Source: JAEUMY01 sp031394355
Lineage (GTDB): Bacteria > Pseudomonadota > Gammaproteobacteria > Burkholderiales > Usitatibacteraceae
Assembly (NCBI GenBank): GCA_031394355.1
Contig: JANNSU010000089.1
Coordinates: 1-29,673 of the forward strand
DNA length: 29,673 nucleotides
Reading direction: 5' to 3'
Of the stretch, positions 15,538 to 23,189 are shown one piece after another (the first letter of the stretch is position 1; each line of letters opens with the position of its first letter). A model generated the notes under the pieces. That model did no database searches. It had not been told where the DNA came from and saw only the letters and a list, made by a program, of their open reading frames with translations. Made by a program: the position numbers and the translations under genes.

Positions 15538-16505
15538 TTCAGCGGTTCCGCATGCGCGATGTGGTGGCGCAGCAGCCTTTCGGAGAACGCGTGATCCTTC
15601 TGCGTCACCATCTCGCCTGCCTGCGGGAAATGGTTGTAGCCCAGCCTTCCCAGCCAGGTGCGCAGCGCGGCGCGGCGCAGCATGGCTGGCCACAGTGCGG
15701 GTTCATTGGCTTCCAGTTCGCGTACCTCTCGGTAACCACGAACCATCGCATCGTGCCGCGCTGCATCGAGGGTTGCATCGGGATTGATGCACCAGTCGTT
15801 CACGGCGATGGCCAGATCGTAAAGCAGCAGATCGTCGCAGGCGAAGTACCAGTCGATCACCCCTGGTCCGGCGCCTTCGCTGTCCGGATCATCTTTGTCC
15901 GGCCAGAGGATATTGTCGCGGAACAGATCGGCATGGATGATGCCGGTCGGGATTGCGCTCTCGTCGATGCGGGCCTGAAAGTCGTTCTCGCTGGTGATAA
16001 GCAGGTTTTCTTCCGGCGACAGCTTGGGGGCTGCCTGGATGGCGAAGAACTCGCGCCACTCGGCACCGCGCCAGTTGTCCATGCTCATGTCGAAGTCGAC
16101 CGCGAGGTCGTGCATGTGTGCCAAGAGCCGCCCCACCTCATGGCAATCATCCGGCGACGGGTTCGTGACGGCCTTGCCCGGCAGCTTGCTGACTATGGCG
16201 GCCGGCTTGCCATGCAACAGGCCGAATCGCTCCGGTTGCTTGGTTGAGCCAAAGCGAGGCTGCGGCCGCGGACATGCAAAGCCGTTGGCAGCCAGATATT
16301 CCATCAGCTCCAGGTAGAAGCGCAGGTCCGAGGCACTCTGCTTCTCGAAAATCGTGAAGATGTACTCACCCGTGGTCGTGGTGAGAAAAAAGTTGCTGTT
16401 CTCCACGCCGGACTCGATGCCCGAGAGCGACTCCAGATCGCCCAGTGCATAGTCGCGCAGGAATGCGCGCGCCTCGTCGTCGGATACAGGGGTGAAGACG
16501 CTCAT
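15534..16505 (-). CDS. thrB: Homoserine kinase (type II, ThrB)
   Basis: Phosphorylates homoserine in threonine synthesis. This is the choline-kinase/APH-fold form, not the GHMP form of E. coli. The 323-residue protein starts MSVFTPVSDDEARAFLRDYA. It shows the nucleotide-binding lobe (ENSNFFLTTTTGEYIFTIFE), the catalytic loop GIIHADLFRDNILW (HxDxxxxN) and the metal-binding VIDWYFACDDLLLYDLAI. The ATG at 16503-16505 is chosen; longer frames run into repeat DNA. It lies between a DUF2782 gene and the membrane-protein gene, an order I associate with beta-proteobacteria. Confidence 0.94.
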   Translation of the reverse strand: MSVFTPVSDDEARAFLRDYALGDLESLSGIESGVENSNFFLTTTTGEYIFTIFEKQSASDLRFYLELMEYLAANGFACPRPQPRFGSTKQPERFGLLHGKPAAIVSKLPGKAVTNPSPDDCHEVGRLLAHMHDLAVDFDMSMDNWRGAEWREFFAIQAAPKLSPEENLLITSENDFQARIDESAIPTGIIHADLFRDNILWPDKDDPDSEGAGPGVIDWYFACDDLLLYDLAIAVNDWCINPDATLDAARHDAMVRGYREVRELEANEPALWPAMLRRAALRTWLGRLGYNHFPQAGEMVTQKDHAFSERLLRHHIAHAEPLK

Positions 16506-16519
16506 GCTTTTCGGGTGAA

Positions 16520-16667
16520 GGGCGATGGGGAATGGGTGATTGGCGATGCGTGAGGGGCGATGTGCATTCCGCAGGGGCAAACAATTTTCGCAATTCGGCT
16601 CGCCACCACCATCACGCGAATATTCGCAGACGTAAGCAGCCCACCCATCGCCCATTCCCCATCGCCC
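16520..16667. repeat. Inverted repeat pair with a palindrome in its loop, upstream of thrB
   Basis: GGGCGATGGGGAATGGG at 16520-16536 has an exact 17-bp reverse complement at 16651-16667. The 114-base loop contains a GCGAATATTCGC palindrome (16616-16627). The stem-loop would occupy nearly all of the leader between the DUF2782 stop and the thrB ATG. Confidence 0.9.
16616..16627. repeat. GCGAATATTCGC palindrome, site 6
   Basis: Perfect 12-mer (flanks C and A) in the loop of the inverted repeat between the DUF2782 gene and thrB. Confidence 0.93.
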
Positions 16668-16668
16668 A

Positions 16669-17100
16669 TCACCATTCCAGCACCACCCACATCGGTACGG
16701 CGTTGTTGGACGCAAGACCCTTTTCATCAGCGATGAATTTGCCGTCGCCTTTCGGGTCGATCAGCCAGTAAGACTTGCCGTCGGCGGTGATGACTTTCAT
16801 TTTGTAGAGACGGCCTTTCATGCGGTATTCCACGATCTTCTTGTCGCCTTCCTCGCGGATCGTCTCCTCCGGCTTGACCTTCGGATCAATCAGAGTGTTG
16901 GGAGGCGGGGGAATGTCTTCCAGTTTTTCCAGATTGGCCGGGCGCTTTGGCTTGGCAGGCGTGTCGGCGGATGCCTTGGCCTTGTCTGTGCCGGGTGCAG
17001 GCGATTGTGACAGCGCGGGCAGCGCCAGTGTGGCTGCGAGCAGCGCGGCGATGACGGCGGCAGGAAGTTGAAGTCGGGTTGCAGCAGTGATGCGATTCAT
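16669..17100 (-). CDS. DUF2782 periplasmic protein
   Basis: A 143-residue exported protein. It has a Sec signal peptide (basic MNRITAATRLQLP, a hydrophobic AAVIAALLAATLALP, probable cleavage after ALSQS or nearby) and a Pro/Lys-rich linker. The C-terminal domain (EETIREEGDKKIVEYRMKGR, YKMKVITADGKSYWLIDPKG) matches DUF2782, a proteobacterial domain of unknown function usually next to thrB or polA. The ATG at 17098-17100 is chosen because it starts the signal peptide; a GGAGG-like site lies about 10 bases upstream. Its stop codon lies inside the CCCATCACC repeat tract. Confidence 0.85.
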   Translation of the reverse strand: MNRITAATRLQLPAAVIAALLAATLALPALSQSPAPGTDKAKASADTPAKPKRPANLEKLEDIPPPPNTLIDPKVKPEETIREEGDKKIVEYRMKGRLYKMKVITADGKSYWLIDPKGDGKFIADEKGLASNNAVPMWVVLEW

Positions 17101-17220
17101 GGCGTGGCCCTCCTTGGGCCGGTCATTACGAGTGTAGCACCCGGTTAATACCCCAATTTGTTGGACATCAAACAGAGCCGAATATTGTTCCGTATCGCTC
17201 CCCGTCTTCCACGCAGTCCG

Positions 17221-17268
17221 CCACCCATCGCCCATCACCCTTCACCCTTCACCCTTCACCCATCACCG
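17221..17268. repeat. CCCATCACCCTTCACC tandem tract
   Basis: Short 7-8-bp units (CCCATCG, CCCATCAC, CCCTTCAC) repeated about six times, placed directly after the LOG-family stop codon (minus strand). Same family as 8873-8960 and 16520-16667. Confidence 0.85.
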
Positions 17269-17269
17269 A

Positions 17270-17995
17270 TCAGAGATTCATCTCCATCGCCCGCTCTGTC
17301 GGCGAGAGATCGAATCCGCGCGTCGAATAGTGATCGAATATGGCATCCACCACGGCCTGCGGCTCGTCGATCACCTTGATCAGGCCCAGATCTTCAGCAT
17401 TGATCATGCCCTCAGCCACCAGCGTGGATTTGAACCATTCCAGGAGGGGTGCCCAGAACGTGGCCACCATGAGAATGATCGGAATCTTCCGCGTCTTGCC
17501 TGTCTGCACCAGTGTCAGCGCCTCGAACAGCTCATCCAGCGTGCCGAAGCCGCCTGGCATCACGACATACGCCGAGGACGACTTCACGAACATCACCTTC
17601 CGCGTGAAGAAATGCTGGAACGTGTGCGCCACGTCCTGATACGGGTTGGCATTCTGCTCATGCGGCAGCCGGATGTTGAGACCCACCGAAGGCGATTTGC
17701 CCGCAAAGGCGCCCTTGTTGGAGGCCTCCATGATGCCCGGCCCGCCACCCGAGATGACCGCAAAGCCGGCATCAGACAAGAGGCGCGACACCTGTTCCGA
17801 GAGCGCGTAGTAACGGTGGTCCTTTGGCGTGCGTGCGCTGCCAAACACCGAGACCCCCGGTTTGATCAGCGCCAGCGTCTCGGTCGCCTGCACGAATTCG
17901 GACATGATCTCGAACATGCGCCACGATTCGCGTGCCGAATTGGCCGCCTGGATGACTTTTTCGGGGTCTGAGAGTTTGGGTATTTTCGTTGTCAT
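17270..17995 (-). CDS. LOG-family nucleoside 5'-monophosphate phosphoribohydrolase
   Basis: A 241-residue TIGR00730/LOG protein. The family hydrolyses the N-glycosidic bond of nucleoside monophosphates (cytokinin riboside monophosphates in plants; AMP and other nucleotides in bacterial PpnN-type enzymes). The nucleotide-binding Rossmann segments are SVFGSARTPKDHRYYALSE and AVISGGGPGIMEASNKGA. The family signature PGGFGTLDE (PGGxGTxxE, catalytic Glu) is intact, as is the FFTRKVMFVKSSSAYVVMP motif. The N-terminal extension of about 45 residues is typical of the longer proteobacterial forms. It lies upstream of the DUF2782 gene and divergent from polA. The bacterial substrate is inferred. Confidence 0.92.
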   Translation of the reverse strand: MTTKIPKLSDPEKVIQAANSARESWRMFEIMSEFVQATETLALIKPGVSVFGSARTPKDHRYYALSEQVSRLLSDAGFAVISGGGPGIMEASNKGAFAGKSPSVGLNIRLPHEQNANPYQDVAHTFQHFFTRKVMFVKSSSAYVVMPGGFGTLDELFEALTLVQTGKTRKIPIILMVATFWAPLLEWFKSTLVAEGMINAEDLGLIKVIDEPQAVVDAIFDHYSTRGFDLSPTERAMEMNL

Positions 17996-18135
17996 GGTTG
18001 TCGTCCCTGCCAGGTTGCGTAACCGCGCAGGGACCCTGTGTCGATGTGTTGGTTGTCGGGAGCGTATTCGGGACCGGTAGGAATCGTCCTGTGCCTATGC
18101 GAATATTGTTCATTATCGCCTTGAGCGATACTGAA

Positions 18136-18193
18136 TCCCTTCGGGACCGCCTTTGGCGTCCAACCGAAGTCCAATGGACTTCGATTAGTCGCA
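18136..18193. repeat. Structured 58-bp repeat, copy 2, upstream of polA
   Basis: Ungapped match to the leuS copy (9493-9550). The hairpin is CGAAGTCCA-A-TGGACTTCG. It differs from copy 1 at two positions in each arm, and the changes preserve pairing. It ends 19 bases before the polA ATG, so it would lie in the polA leader. A half-palindrome TGCGAATATT lies at 18098-18107. Confidence 0.92.
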
Positions 18194-18212
18194 ATCCGCA
18201 AGAAAGCACTAA

Positions 18213-21068
18213 ATGCCCCGCCTCCTCCTGGTTGACATCTCATCCTTCTTCTACCGCGCCTTCCACGCACTGGGTCAGGCTGATCTGCGTAGCCCCGCGG
18301 GTGAACCCACGGGTGCCCTGCGTGGCGTGGTCGGCATGCTCCTGAAGCTGAAGAAGGATTACCCATCGGATTATAGCGCCTGCGTTTTCGACCCCCACGG
18401 CCCCACGTTTCGCGACGAAATCTATGCGGACTACAAAGCCACCCGCACCGCCATGCCGGAGGACCTTGCCGCGCAGATACAACCCATCCGCGAGGCGGCC
18501 GAGGCGCTGGGCTGGCAGATCGTGGAAGTGCCGGGCATGGAGGCCGATGACGTCATCGGCACACTCGCCCAACACGCCAGCGCGCGCGGGGTGGAGACCA
18601 TCATCGGCACCGGCGACAAGGATCTCGCCCAGCTGGTGAACGACAAGGTCACGCTCGTCAACACCATGAGCAACGAGACGCTGGACAGCGCCGGTGTCGT
18701 CGCCAAATTCGGCGTGCCGCCGGACCGCATCATCGATTACCTCACCCTCATGGGCGACACCGTCGACAACGTGCCCGGCGTCGAGAAAGTCGGCCCCAAG
18801 ACCGCCGCCAAGTGGATCGCGGAGCACGGCTCGCTCGATGGCGTCATGGCCGCCGCGCCCACCATGAAAGGTGTCGTCGGCGAAAACCTGCGCAAGGCGC
18901 TCGACTGGCTGCCCACCGGCCGCGTGCTCGTCACCGTGAAATGCGATGTGCCCCTGCCATTCGATTTCCCTGATCTCGCGTGGAAGGCGCCGGACGCGGA
19001 GAAGCTGCGCGCGCTGCATGAGCGTTTCCGCGTGTCCAATTTGCTCACGCCCTTGAAGGGTGAGGGTAGCGGCGCTGCCGCCGGGGGTTCGGGGCTCGGG
19101 GCTGGGGGCTCGGGAACGGCAGACGGTGAGGGTGTGTTCAAGCAAGCCGCCAAAGACACCGCCGCCACCCGCTGGTCCGCCGGCGGAACACCTCCCCCCT
19201 TTGCAAAAGGGGGGCCGGGGGGGATTTCGGGCGACACGCCTCAGACAGTCCCCTTCATCAACACAAGAAACTACGAGCTCATCCTCACCAACGAGCAACT
19301 CGACAAGTGGCTGGAAAAACTCAACGCCGCCGACCTCACCTGTCTCGACACCGAGACCACCAGCCTCGACCAGATGGCCGCACAGATCGTCGGCCTCTCG
19401 TTTGCCGTCACGCCCGGCGAGGCGTGCTACATCCCGCTCACGCACCGCTATCCCGGCGCGCCGGACCAGCTCCCGTTTGAAGCGACGATGAACAAACTCA
19501 AACCCTGGCTCGAAGACGCGAGCAAAGGCAAGCTCGGCCAGAACGCCAAGTACGATCTCCACGTCTTCGCAAATCACGGTATTGCCGTGCAGGGCTATGC
19601 GCACGACACGCTGCTGGCCGACTACGTGCTGGAGTCCCACCAGCGCCACGACATGGATTCGCTGGCCACGCGCTTCCTGGGTGCTACGACCATCAGCTAT
19701 GAAGAGGTCGCCGGCAAGGGCGCCTCGCAGATCGGCTTCGACCAGGTGGATATCGAACGTGCCTGCGAATATTCGGCAGAGGATTCCGATGTCACGCTGC
19801 AGCTGCACGGCGCCATCACGCTGCAAGTGCTGGCCGACGAGAAGCTGCGTTATGTGTATGAAGAAATCGAGATGCCCACCATGCGCGTGCTGCTCACCAT
19901 TGAGCGGAACGGCGTCCTCATCGACGCGGGCCAGATGGAGCGGCAGAGCGGCGAGCTGGGCCAGAAAATGCTGGAGTTGGAGGCCAAGGCGCACACCGAG
20001 GCCGGCCAGCCCTTCAACTTGGGCTCACCCAAGCAGCTCGCCGAAATCCTCTTCGACAAAAAAGGTATCAAGCCACTCAAGAAGACGCCCGGTGGCGCGC
20101 CCAGCACGGATGAAGAGACGCTGGAAAAGCTGGCCGAGGATCACCCGTTGCCGCGCATCATTCTCGATTACCGCAGCGTCAGCAAACTCAAGAGCACCTA
20201 CACCGACAAGCTGCCCAAGATGGTGAACCCGCGCACCGGCCGCGTGCACACCAACTACGGCCAGGCCGTCGCCGTCACCGGGCGCCTGTCATCGAACGAT
20301 CCCAACCTGCAGAACATCCCCGTGCGCACGGCGGAAGGCCGCCGCATCCGCGAAGCCTTCATCGCGCCGCCCGGCAGCAAGATCATCTCCGCCGACTACT
20401 CGCAGATCGAGCTTCGCATCATGGCCCACCTCTCCGGCGACAAGGGCCTGCTCGATGCCTTCCACAACGGCGAAGACGTGCACCGCGCCACCGCGGCAGA
20501 AGTGTTCAGCGTCGCTCGCGATGAGGTCAGCAGCGAGCAGCGCCGCTACGCCAAGGTCATCAACTTCGGCCTCATCTACGGCATGAGCGCGTTCGGCCTC
20601 GCCGCCAACTTGGGCATTGAGCGCAGCGCCGCCGCCAGCTACATCGACAAATATTTTCAGCGCTATCCCGGCGTGGCCGACTACATGCAGCGCACCCGGG
20701 CCGAGGCGCATGAGCGCGGCTATGTGGAGACCGTGTTCGGCCGCCGCCTGTGGCTCCCGGATATCGCGAGCGGCAACCAGGCGCGCCGCCAAGGCGCAGA
20801 GCGCGCCGCCATCAACGCGCCCATGCAGGGCACGGCGGCGGACCTGATCAAGCTCGCCATGATCGCGGTGCAGGATTGGCTGGAGCGTGAAAAGCTGAAG
20901 ACGCTGCTCATCATGCAGGTGCATGATGAACTGGTGCTGGAGGTGCCGGAGTCTGAGCTGGAAGTGGTTAAGGCGAAGGTGCCTGAGCTGATGTCAGGGG
21001 TGGCGACGCTGAAGGTGCCGCTGGTGGCGGAGCCGGGGGTGGGGGGGAATTGGGAGGAGGCGCATTGA
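18213..21068 (+). CDS. polA: DNA polymerase I
   Basis: Replicative gap-filling and repair polymerase with 5'-nuclease (residues 1 to about 283), 3'-5' exonuclease and polymerase domains. The exonuclease metal ligands are intact at D379 and E381 (DTETTSL). The polymerase catalytic acids are D728 in DYSQIELR and D905 in QVHDELVLEV, and the O-helix RRYAKVINFGLIYG is present. It has 951 residues against 928 in E. coli. The extra length lies in the linker before the exonuclease (about residues 284-347), which is read from two repeat families (GSGAAAGGSGLGAGGSG and GGTPPPFAKGGPGG). A 10-bp palindrome core encodes C-E-Y-S near residue 519. The extreme 3' end is duplicated in decayed form at 24256-24493. 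Confidence 0.97.
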   Translation: MPRLLLVDISSFFYRAFHALGQADLRSPAGEPTGALRGVVGMLLKLKKDYPSDYSACVFDPHGPTFRDEIYADYKATRTAMPEDLAAQIQPIREAAEALGWQIVEVPGMEADDVIGTLAQHASARGVETIIGTGDKDLAQLVNDKVTLVNTMSNETLDSAGVVAKFGVPPDRIIDYLTLMGDTVDNVPGVEKVGPKTAAKWIAEHGSLDGVMAAAPTMKGVVGENLRKALDWLPTGRVLVTVKCDVPLPFDFPDLAWKAPDAEKLRALHERFRVSNLLTPLKGEGSGAAAGGSGLGAGGSGTADGEGVFKQAAKDTAATRWSAGGTPPPFAKGGPGGISGDTPQTVPFINTRNYELILTNEQLDKWLEKLNAADLTCLDTETTSLDQMAAQIVGLSFAVTPGEACYIPLTHRYPGAPDQLPFEATMNKLKPWLEDASKGKLGQNAKYDLHVFANHGIAVQGYAHDTLLADYVLESHQRHDMDSLATRFLGATTISYEEVAGKGASQIGFDQVDIERACEYSAEDSDVTLQLHGAITLQVLADEKLRYVYEEIEMPTMRVLLTIERNGVLIDAGQMERQSGELGQKMLELEAKAHTEAGQPFNLGSPKQLAEILFDKKGIKPLKKTPGGAPSTDEETLEKLAEDHPLPRIILDYRSVSKLKSTYTDKLPKMVNPRTGRVHTNYGQAVAVTGRLSSNDPNLQNIPVRTAEGRRIREAFIAPPGSKIISADYSQIELRIMAHLSGDKGLLDAFHNGEDVHRATAAEVFSVARDEVSSEQRRYAKVINFGLIYGMSAFGLAANLGIERSAAASYIDKYFQRYPGVADYMQRTRAEAHERGYVETVFGRRLWLPDIASGNQARRQGAERAAINAPMQGTAADLIKLAMIAVQDWLEREKLKTLLIMQVHDELVLEVPESELEVVKAKVPELMSGVATLKVPLVAEPGVGGNWEEAH
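19084..19115. repeat. GGGGCTCGGGG repeat inside the polA linker
   Basis: G-rich units GGGGTTCGGGGCTCGGGGCT and GGGGGCTCGGGAAC, the same units as at the proA/nadD junction (5579-5612, opposite strand and permuted order). Translated as a Gly/Ser/Ala linker. Confidence 0.85.
19191..19228. repeat. CCCCCTTTG-type repeat inside the polA linker
   Basis: CTCCCCCCTTTGCAAAAGGG followed by GGGCCGGGGGGGATTT, same family as in leuS (10548-10583). Read as PPPFAKGGPGGI. Confidence 0.88.
19764..19775. repeat. Palindrome core CGAATATTCG, site 7 (inside polA)
   Basis: TGCGAATATTCG with the right arm broken by an extra G. Encodes C-E-Y-S where E. coli PolA has a GRYA-type sequence, in a conserved helix before AEDSDVTLQ. 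Confidence 0.85.
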
Positions 21069-21107
21069 GAAGGCGGAATTGGCCTGATTCCCTATGCGCT
21101 GAGTGAG

Positions 21108-21113
21108 TATAAT
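21108..21113 (+). promoter_or_regulatory. Possible -10 box of the TIGR04255 cassette
   Basis: TATAAT 37 bases before the TTG start, with a weak TGATTC at -35 spacing (17 bases). Placed right after the polA stop, it would give the cassette its own promoter. Confidence 0.35.
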
Positions 21114-21149
21114 CATGACGCAGCTCTTTCTTACAGGTATAGGCGACCA

Positions 21150-21893
21150 TTGGAAAAAATTCCAGTAAAGCTCAAGACGGACCCAATTCTTGAGGCAATT
21201 TTCGAGCTTCGGTTTCGGTCTGCTGATACTGCGGCTGCAGACAGACTGTTGGCAACGCTGTATTCGCCGCTTAGGACTGAATTTCCCAAGCTAGAGAGGC
21301 TTGCTGCCTCTGAGCTTCCTGTTGAATTGCTCAAACTTGACCCCAATTTGCGCTTTCAGCCGCGGATGCGAATATTCGGGAAGCAATTCGCCATCTTGTT
21401 GGGTGATCATTCAATGATGGTCTCGGCTCTGGACCCCTATGCTGGGTGGAAGACCGGCTTTCGGGACACCATTGTGGGCGCATTGAATTTAGTAAAGGAG
21501 TCAGGAGTAATTGAGACGGTCGATCGCTTCTCGCTTAAGTACGTAAATCTGCTGCAGGCTGACTCCGTTCCCAAGCAGTTTTCGATGACTCAATTGTCCG
21601 CAACCCTTGGCAGTCGAAATCTTCTAGGTTGCTTAACGAATATTCGGTCGGAGTTTGAAGAGGGCGGCTTTACAAATATTATCGAAATGCTTCCGAACAG
21701 CACGGCTCAAGCGCCGGGCCAGAAACTTACTGGCGTCCTCCTGAATGTTGACACAATATCCTTTGACACCAAGGATTTTTGGGCTAATTTTGAAACCAGA
21801 ATTGATGCGGCACACGCAACAGAGAAGCGGATATTTTTCAGCATGCTCACTCCAGAAACCATTGATGCATTTGGTCCAATCTACGGAGAATAG
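21150..21893 (+). CDS. TIGR04255 family protein
   Basis: A 247-residue protein whose opening KLKTDPILEAIFELRFRS and later RFSLKYVNLLQ and GVLLNVDTI segments match the TIGR04255 family, a sporadically distributed family of unknown function. The start is taken as TTG at 21150, as no in-frame ATG fits; the ribosome site (AGG at 21135-21137) is weak. It is the first of three close plus-strand genes (3-base gap, then 4-base gap), so it is probably one operon. Codon use and GC are lower than in the core genes, fitting horizontal transfer. Two CGAATATTCG palindrome cores lie inside it, read as R-I-F-G and N-I-R-S. Biochemical role unknown. Confidence 0.78.
   Translation: MEKIPVKLKTDPILEAIFELRFRSADTAAADRLLATLYSPLRTEFPKLERLAASELPVELLKLDPNLRFQPRMRIFGKQFAILLGDHSMMVSALDPYAGWKTGFRDTIVGALNLVKESGVIETVDRFSLKYVNLLQADSVPKQFSMTQLSATLGSRNLLGCLTNIRSEFEEGGFTNIIEMLPNSTAQAPGQKLTGVLLNVDTISFDTKDFWANFETRIDAAHATEKRIFFSMLTPETIDAFGPIYGE
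21368..21378. repeat. Palindrome core CGAATATTCG, site 8
   Basis: The core at 21369-21378 is preceded by G (GCGAATATTCGG), inside the TIGR04255 gene. Confidence 0.8.
21637..21646. repeat. Palindrome core CGAATATTCG, site 9
   Basis: Second core copy inside the TIGR04255 gene, 259 bases after the first. Confidence 0.75.
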
Positions 21894-21896
21894 GCC

Positions 21897-22238
21897 ATGG
21901 TATTGCGCATGATTCGCCCGGCAGGAGAGCAACCCTCCTTCAGTTCAACTCACTCAGGACCGCTAACAGCAGCGGCTATTGCTGCTCTGATGTTCGTACC
22001 TGCGGCTGCAGGGCCAGAAGCGGAAACCGCAGAGCCGATTGTTTGGCAAGCCCGCGGGTATCCAAGCACAGCGATCCTTGATTCATATCACACCGTGCGT
22101 ATTCAAAGTGCTTCGATCGAGACGAAACTCGTAGACGCATTAAGGTCCGCTTACGACGGTGTTTTGAAGTCTCAGACTGCACTCTCTCCGGAAGAATCAA
22201 GCATTCTGCGGCGTAATCTCCGCGACCTCTACATCTGA
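21897..22238 (+). CDS. Small hypothetical protein of the TIGR04255 cassette
   Basis: A 113-residue protein of unknown function. Residues 23-39 (LTAAAIAALMFVPAAAG) are hydrophobic and could be a membrane anchor or signal segment. The rest is soluble and ends in a helical stretch (KLVDALRSAYDGVLKSQTAL, then SPEESSILRRNLRDLYI). It begins 3 bases after the TIGR04255 stop and ends 4 bases before the next gene, so its translation is probably tied to both. The ATG at 21897 is used; a second ATG at 21909 is possible. I recognise no domain. Confidence 0.6.
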   Translation: MVLRMIRPAGEQPSFSSTHSGPLTAAAIAALMFVPAAAGPEAETAEPIVWQARGYPSTAILDSYHTVRIQSASIETKLVDALRSAYDGVLKSQTALSPEESSILRRNLRDLYI

Positions 22239-22242
22239 GTAG

Positions 22243-22860
22243 ATGATCGCGCCGTCTCTGGAGGAGATTGCTGCGTTCCTCCCTCAATGGCTGTCGAATG
22301 AGCAGAAGGGATCACTCTTTCGGGAGTTGGAAAAGGTTCCGGTTGGATTTAAGTTTTATGACGGCACGGAACAGTTCCGCGATGAATTTCTCCAGGGTGA
22401 CGGTTGGTCCGGGTTTGTGGCGATCGACTTTGAAACGCTTCAGAGGCAACAGGTGTCTGGCGTCATCATTTCAAATAGCTGCGACATCGATCCCAATAAT
22501 CGAGAAGATCACGAGCGAAACATACTATTCGCGCCCTTGCTTTCTTTGGCCCGCTTTCGGAATTGCTTAATTGAAGGTGGCATTGCTGTTCAAACTGTTG
22601 ATCAGAAGATGGACCTGATCAGGCAGCAAAGAATCACGGACATTTTTTACCTTCCTCAGCAACCTGGAACACAGGAAGAACTGATCATTCTGTTGGACGA
22701 TATTCATAGACATCCGCTTGCAAACTTCCTGGCACGCGATAGAGCTAAGCTTTTCACTCTGACGCAGACAGCTTTCTATGTCTTTCTCATCAAAATTTCG
22801 ATTCACTTTCACAGAGTGAAAGAAGGCGTTGTTAGATGGTTGCCGAAGGACGAACAATAG
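22243..22860 (+). CDS. Hypothetical protein with an SNSCDID motif, TIGR04255 cassette
   Basis: A 205-residue soluble protein. Its most striking part is GVIISNSCDIDPNNREDHER followed by FAPLLSL. The pattern 'hydrophobic strand - S[NQ][ST]CDI - R - APL' recurs in uncharacterised proteins I have seen beside accessory genes; the conserved Cys-Asp suggests an active or binding site, which is inference. A C-terminal FLARDRAKLFTLTQTAFYVF, then KISIHFHRVKEGVVR, is helical and basic. It is the last gene of the three-gene cassette and is followed 30 bases later by a TGCGAATATTCGCA palindrome. No family is assigned. Confidence 0.65.
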   Translation: MIAPSLEEIAAFLPQWLSNEQKGSLFRELEKVPVGFKFYDGTEQFRDEFLQGDGWSGFVAIDFETLQRQQVSGVIISNSCDIDPNNREDHERNILFAPLLSLARFRNCLIEGGIAVQTVDQKMDLIRQQRITDIFYLPQQPGTQEELIILLDDIHRHPLANFLARDRAKLFTLTQTAFYVFLIKISIHFHRVKEGVVRWLPKDEQ

Positions 22861-22889
22861 GGGACGGACCACGAAAACTTTCCGCCGCC

Positions 22890-22903
22890 TGCGAATATTC
22901 GCA
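22890..22903. repeat. TGCGAATATTCGCA palindrome, site 10
   Basis: Perfect 14-mer 30 bases after the last stop of the TIGR04255 cassette. Confidence 0.95.
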
Positions 22904-22994
22904 ATTGAAACAAACTAGCCTGGCCCCTTTGATGGACCTTTGATGGCCGGCTTAGAGACCACTTGGCGCCTCACAAATGTGTGCACAGATCTTG

Positions 22995-23189
22995 TCACCA
23001 CCCAGAAGCCTTCAGTAGCAAATTTGCAATCGAAGGGCTGATTGATGGGGCGCCAATCGCGATAACGACCGTACACAGTACTAGCCTCAGATCGCGCGAT
23101 ACCAATGCCCAGAGTCTCGCGCGATCATTCTTGAACGACGTGTAGGGGTCGGGCTTATCGCGGCCGTTGCGTCCGGTGGGGGCGCTCAT
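22995..23189 (-). CDS. Small single-pass membrane protein
   Basis: A 64-residue product with a polar N-terminus (MSAPTGRNGRDKPDPYTSFK), a basic stretch and one hydrophobic segment (LRLVLCTVVIAIGAPSISPS). Its ATG overlaps the stop of the upstream gene in an ATGA junction (23186-23189), the main reason to believe it is real. Function unknown. A topology with the N-terminus inside is predicted from the arginines before the hydrophobic segment. Confidence 0.5.
   Translation of the reverse strand: MSAPTGRNGRDKPDPYTSFKNDRARLWALVSRDLRLVLCTVVIAIGAPSISPSIANLLLKASGW

Noticed and set aside
18240..19994. 584-residue open frame on the minus strand across polA
   Set aside because: It is antisense to a clearly coding polA; long antisense frames are expected in GC-rich genes. 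Its composition (His/Arg/Gly-rich) has no domain, and it crosses the repeat linker.
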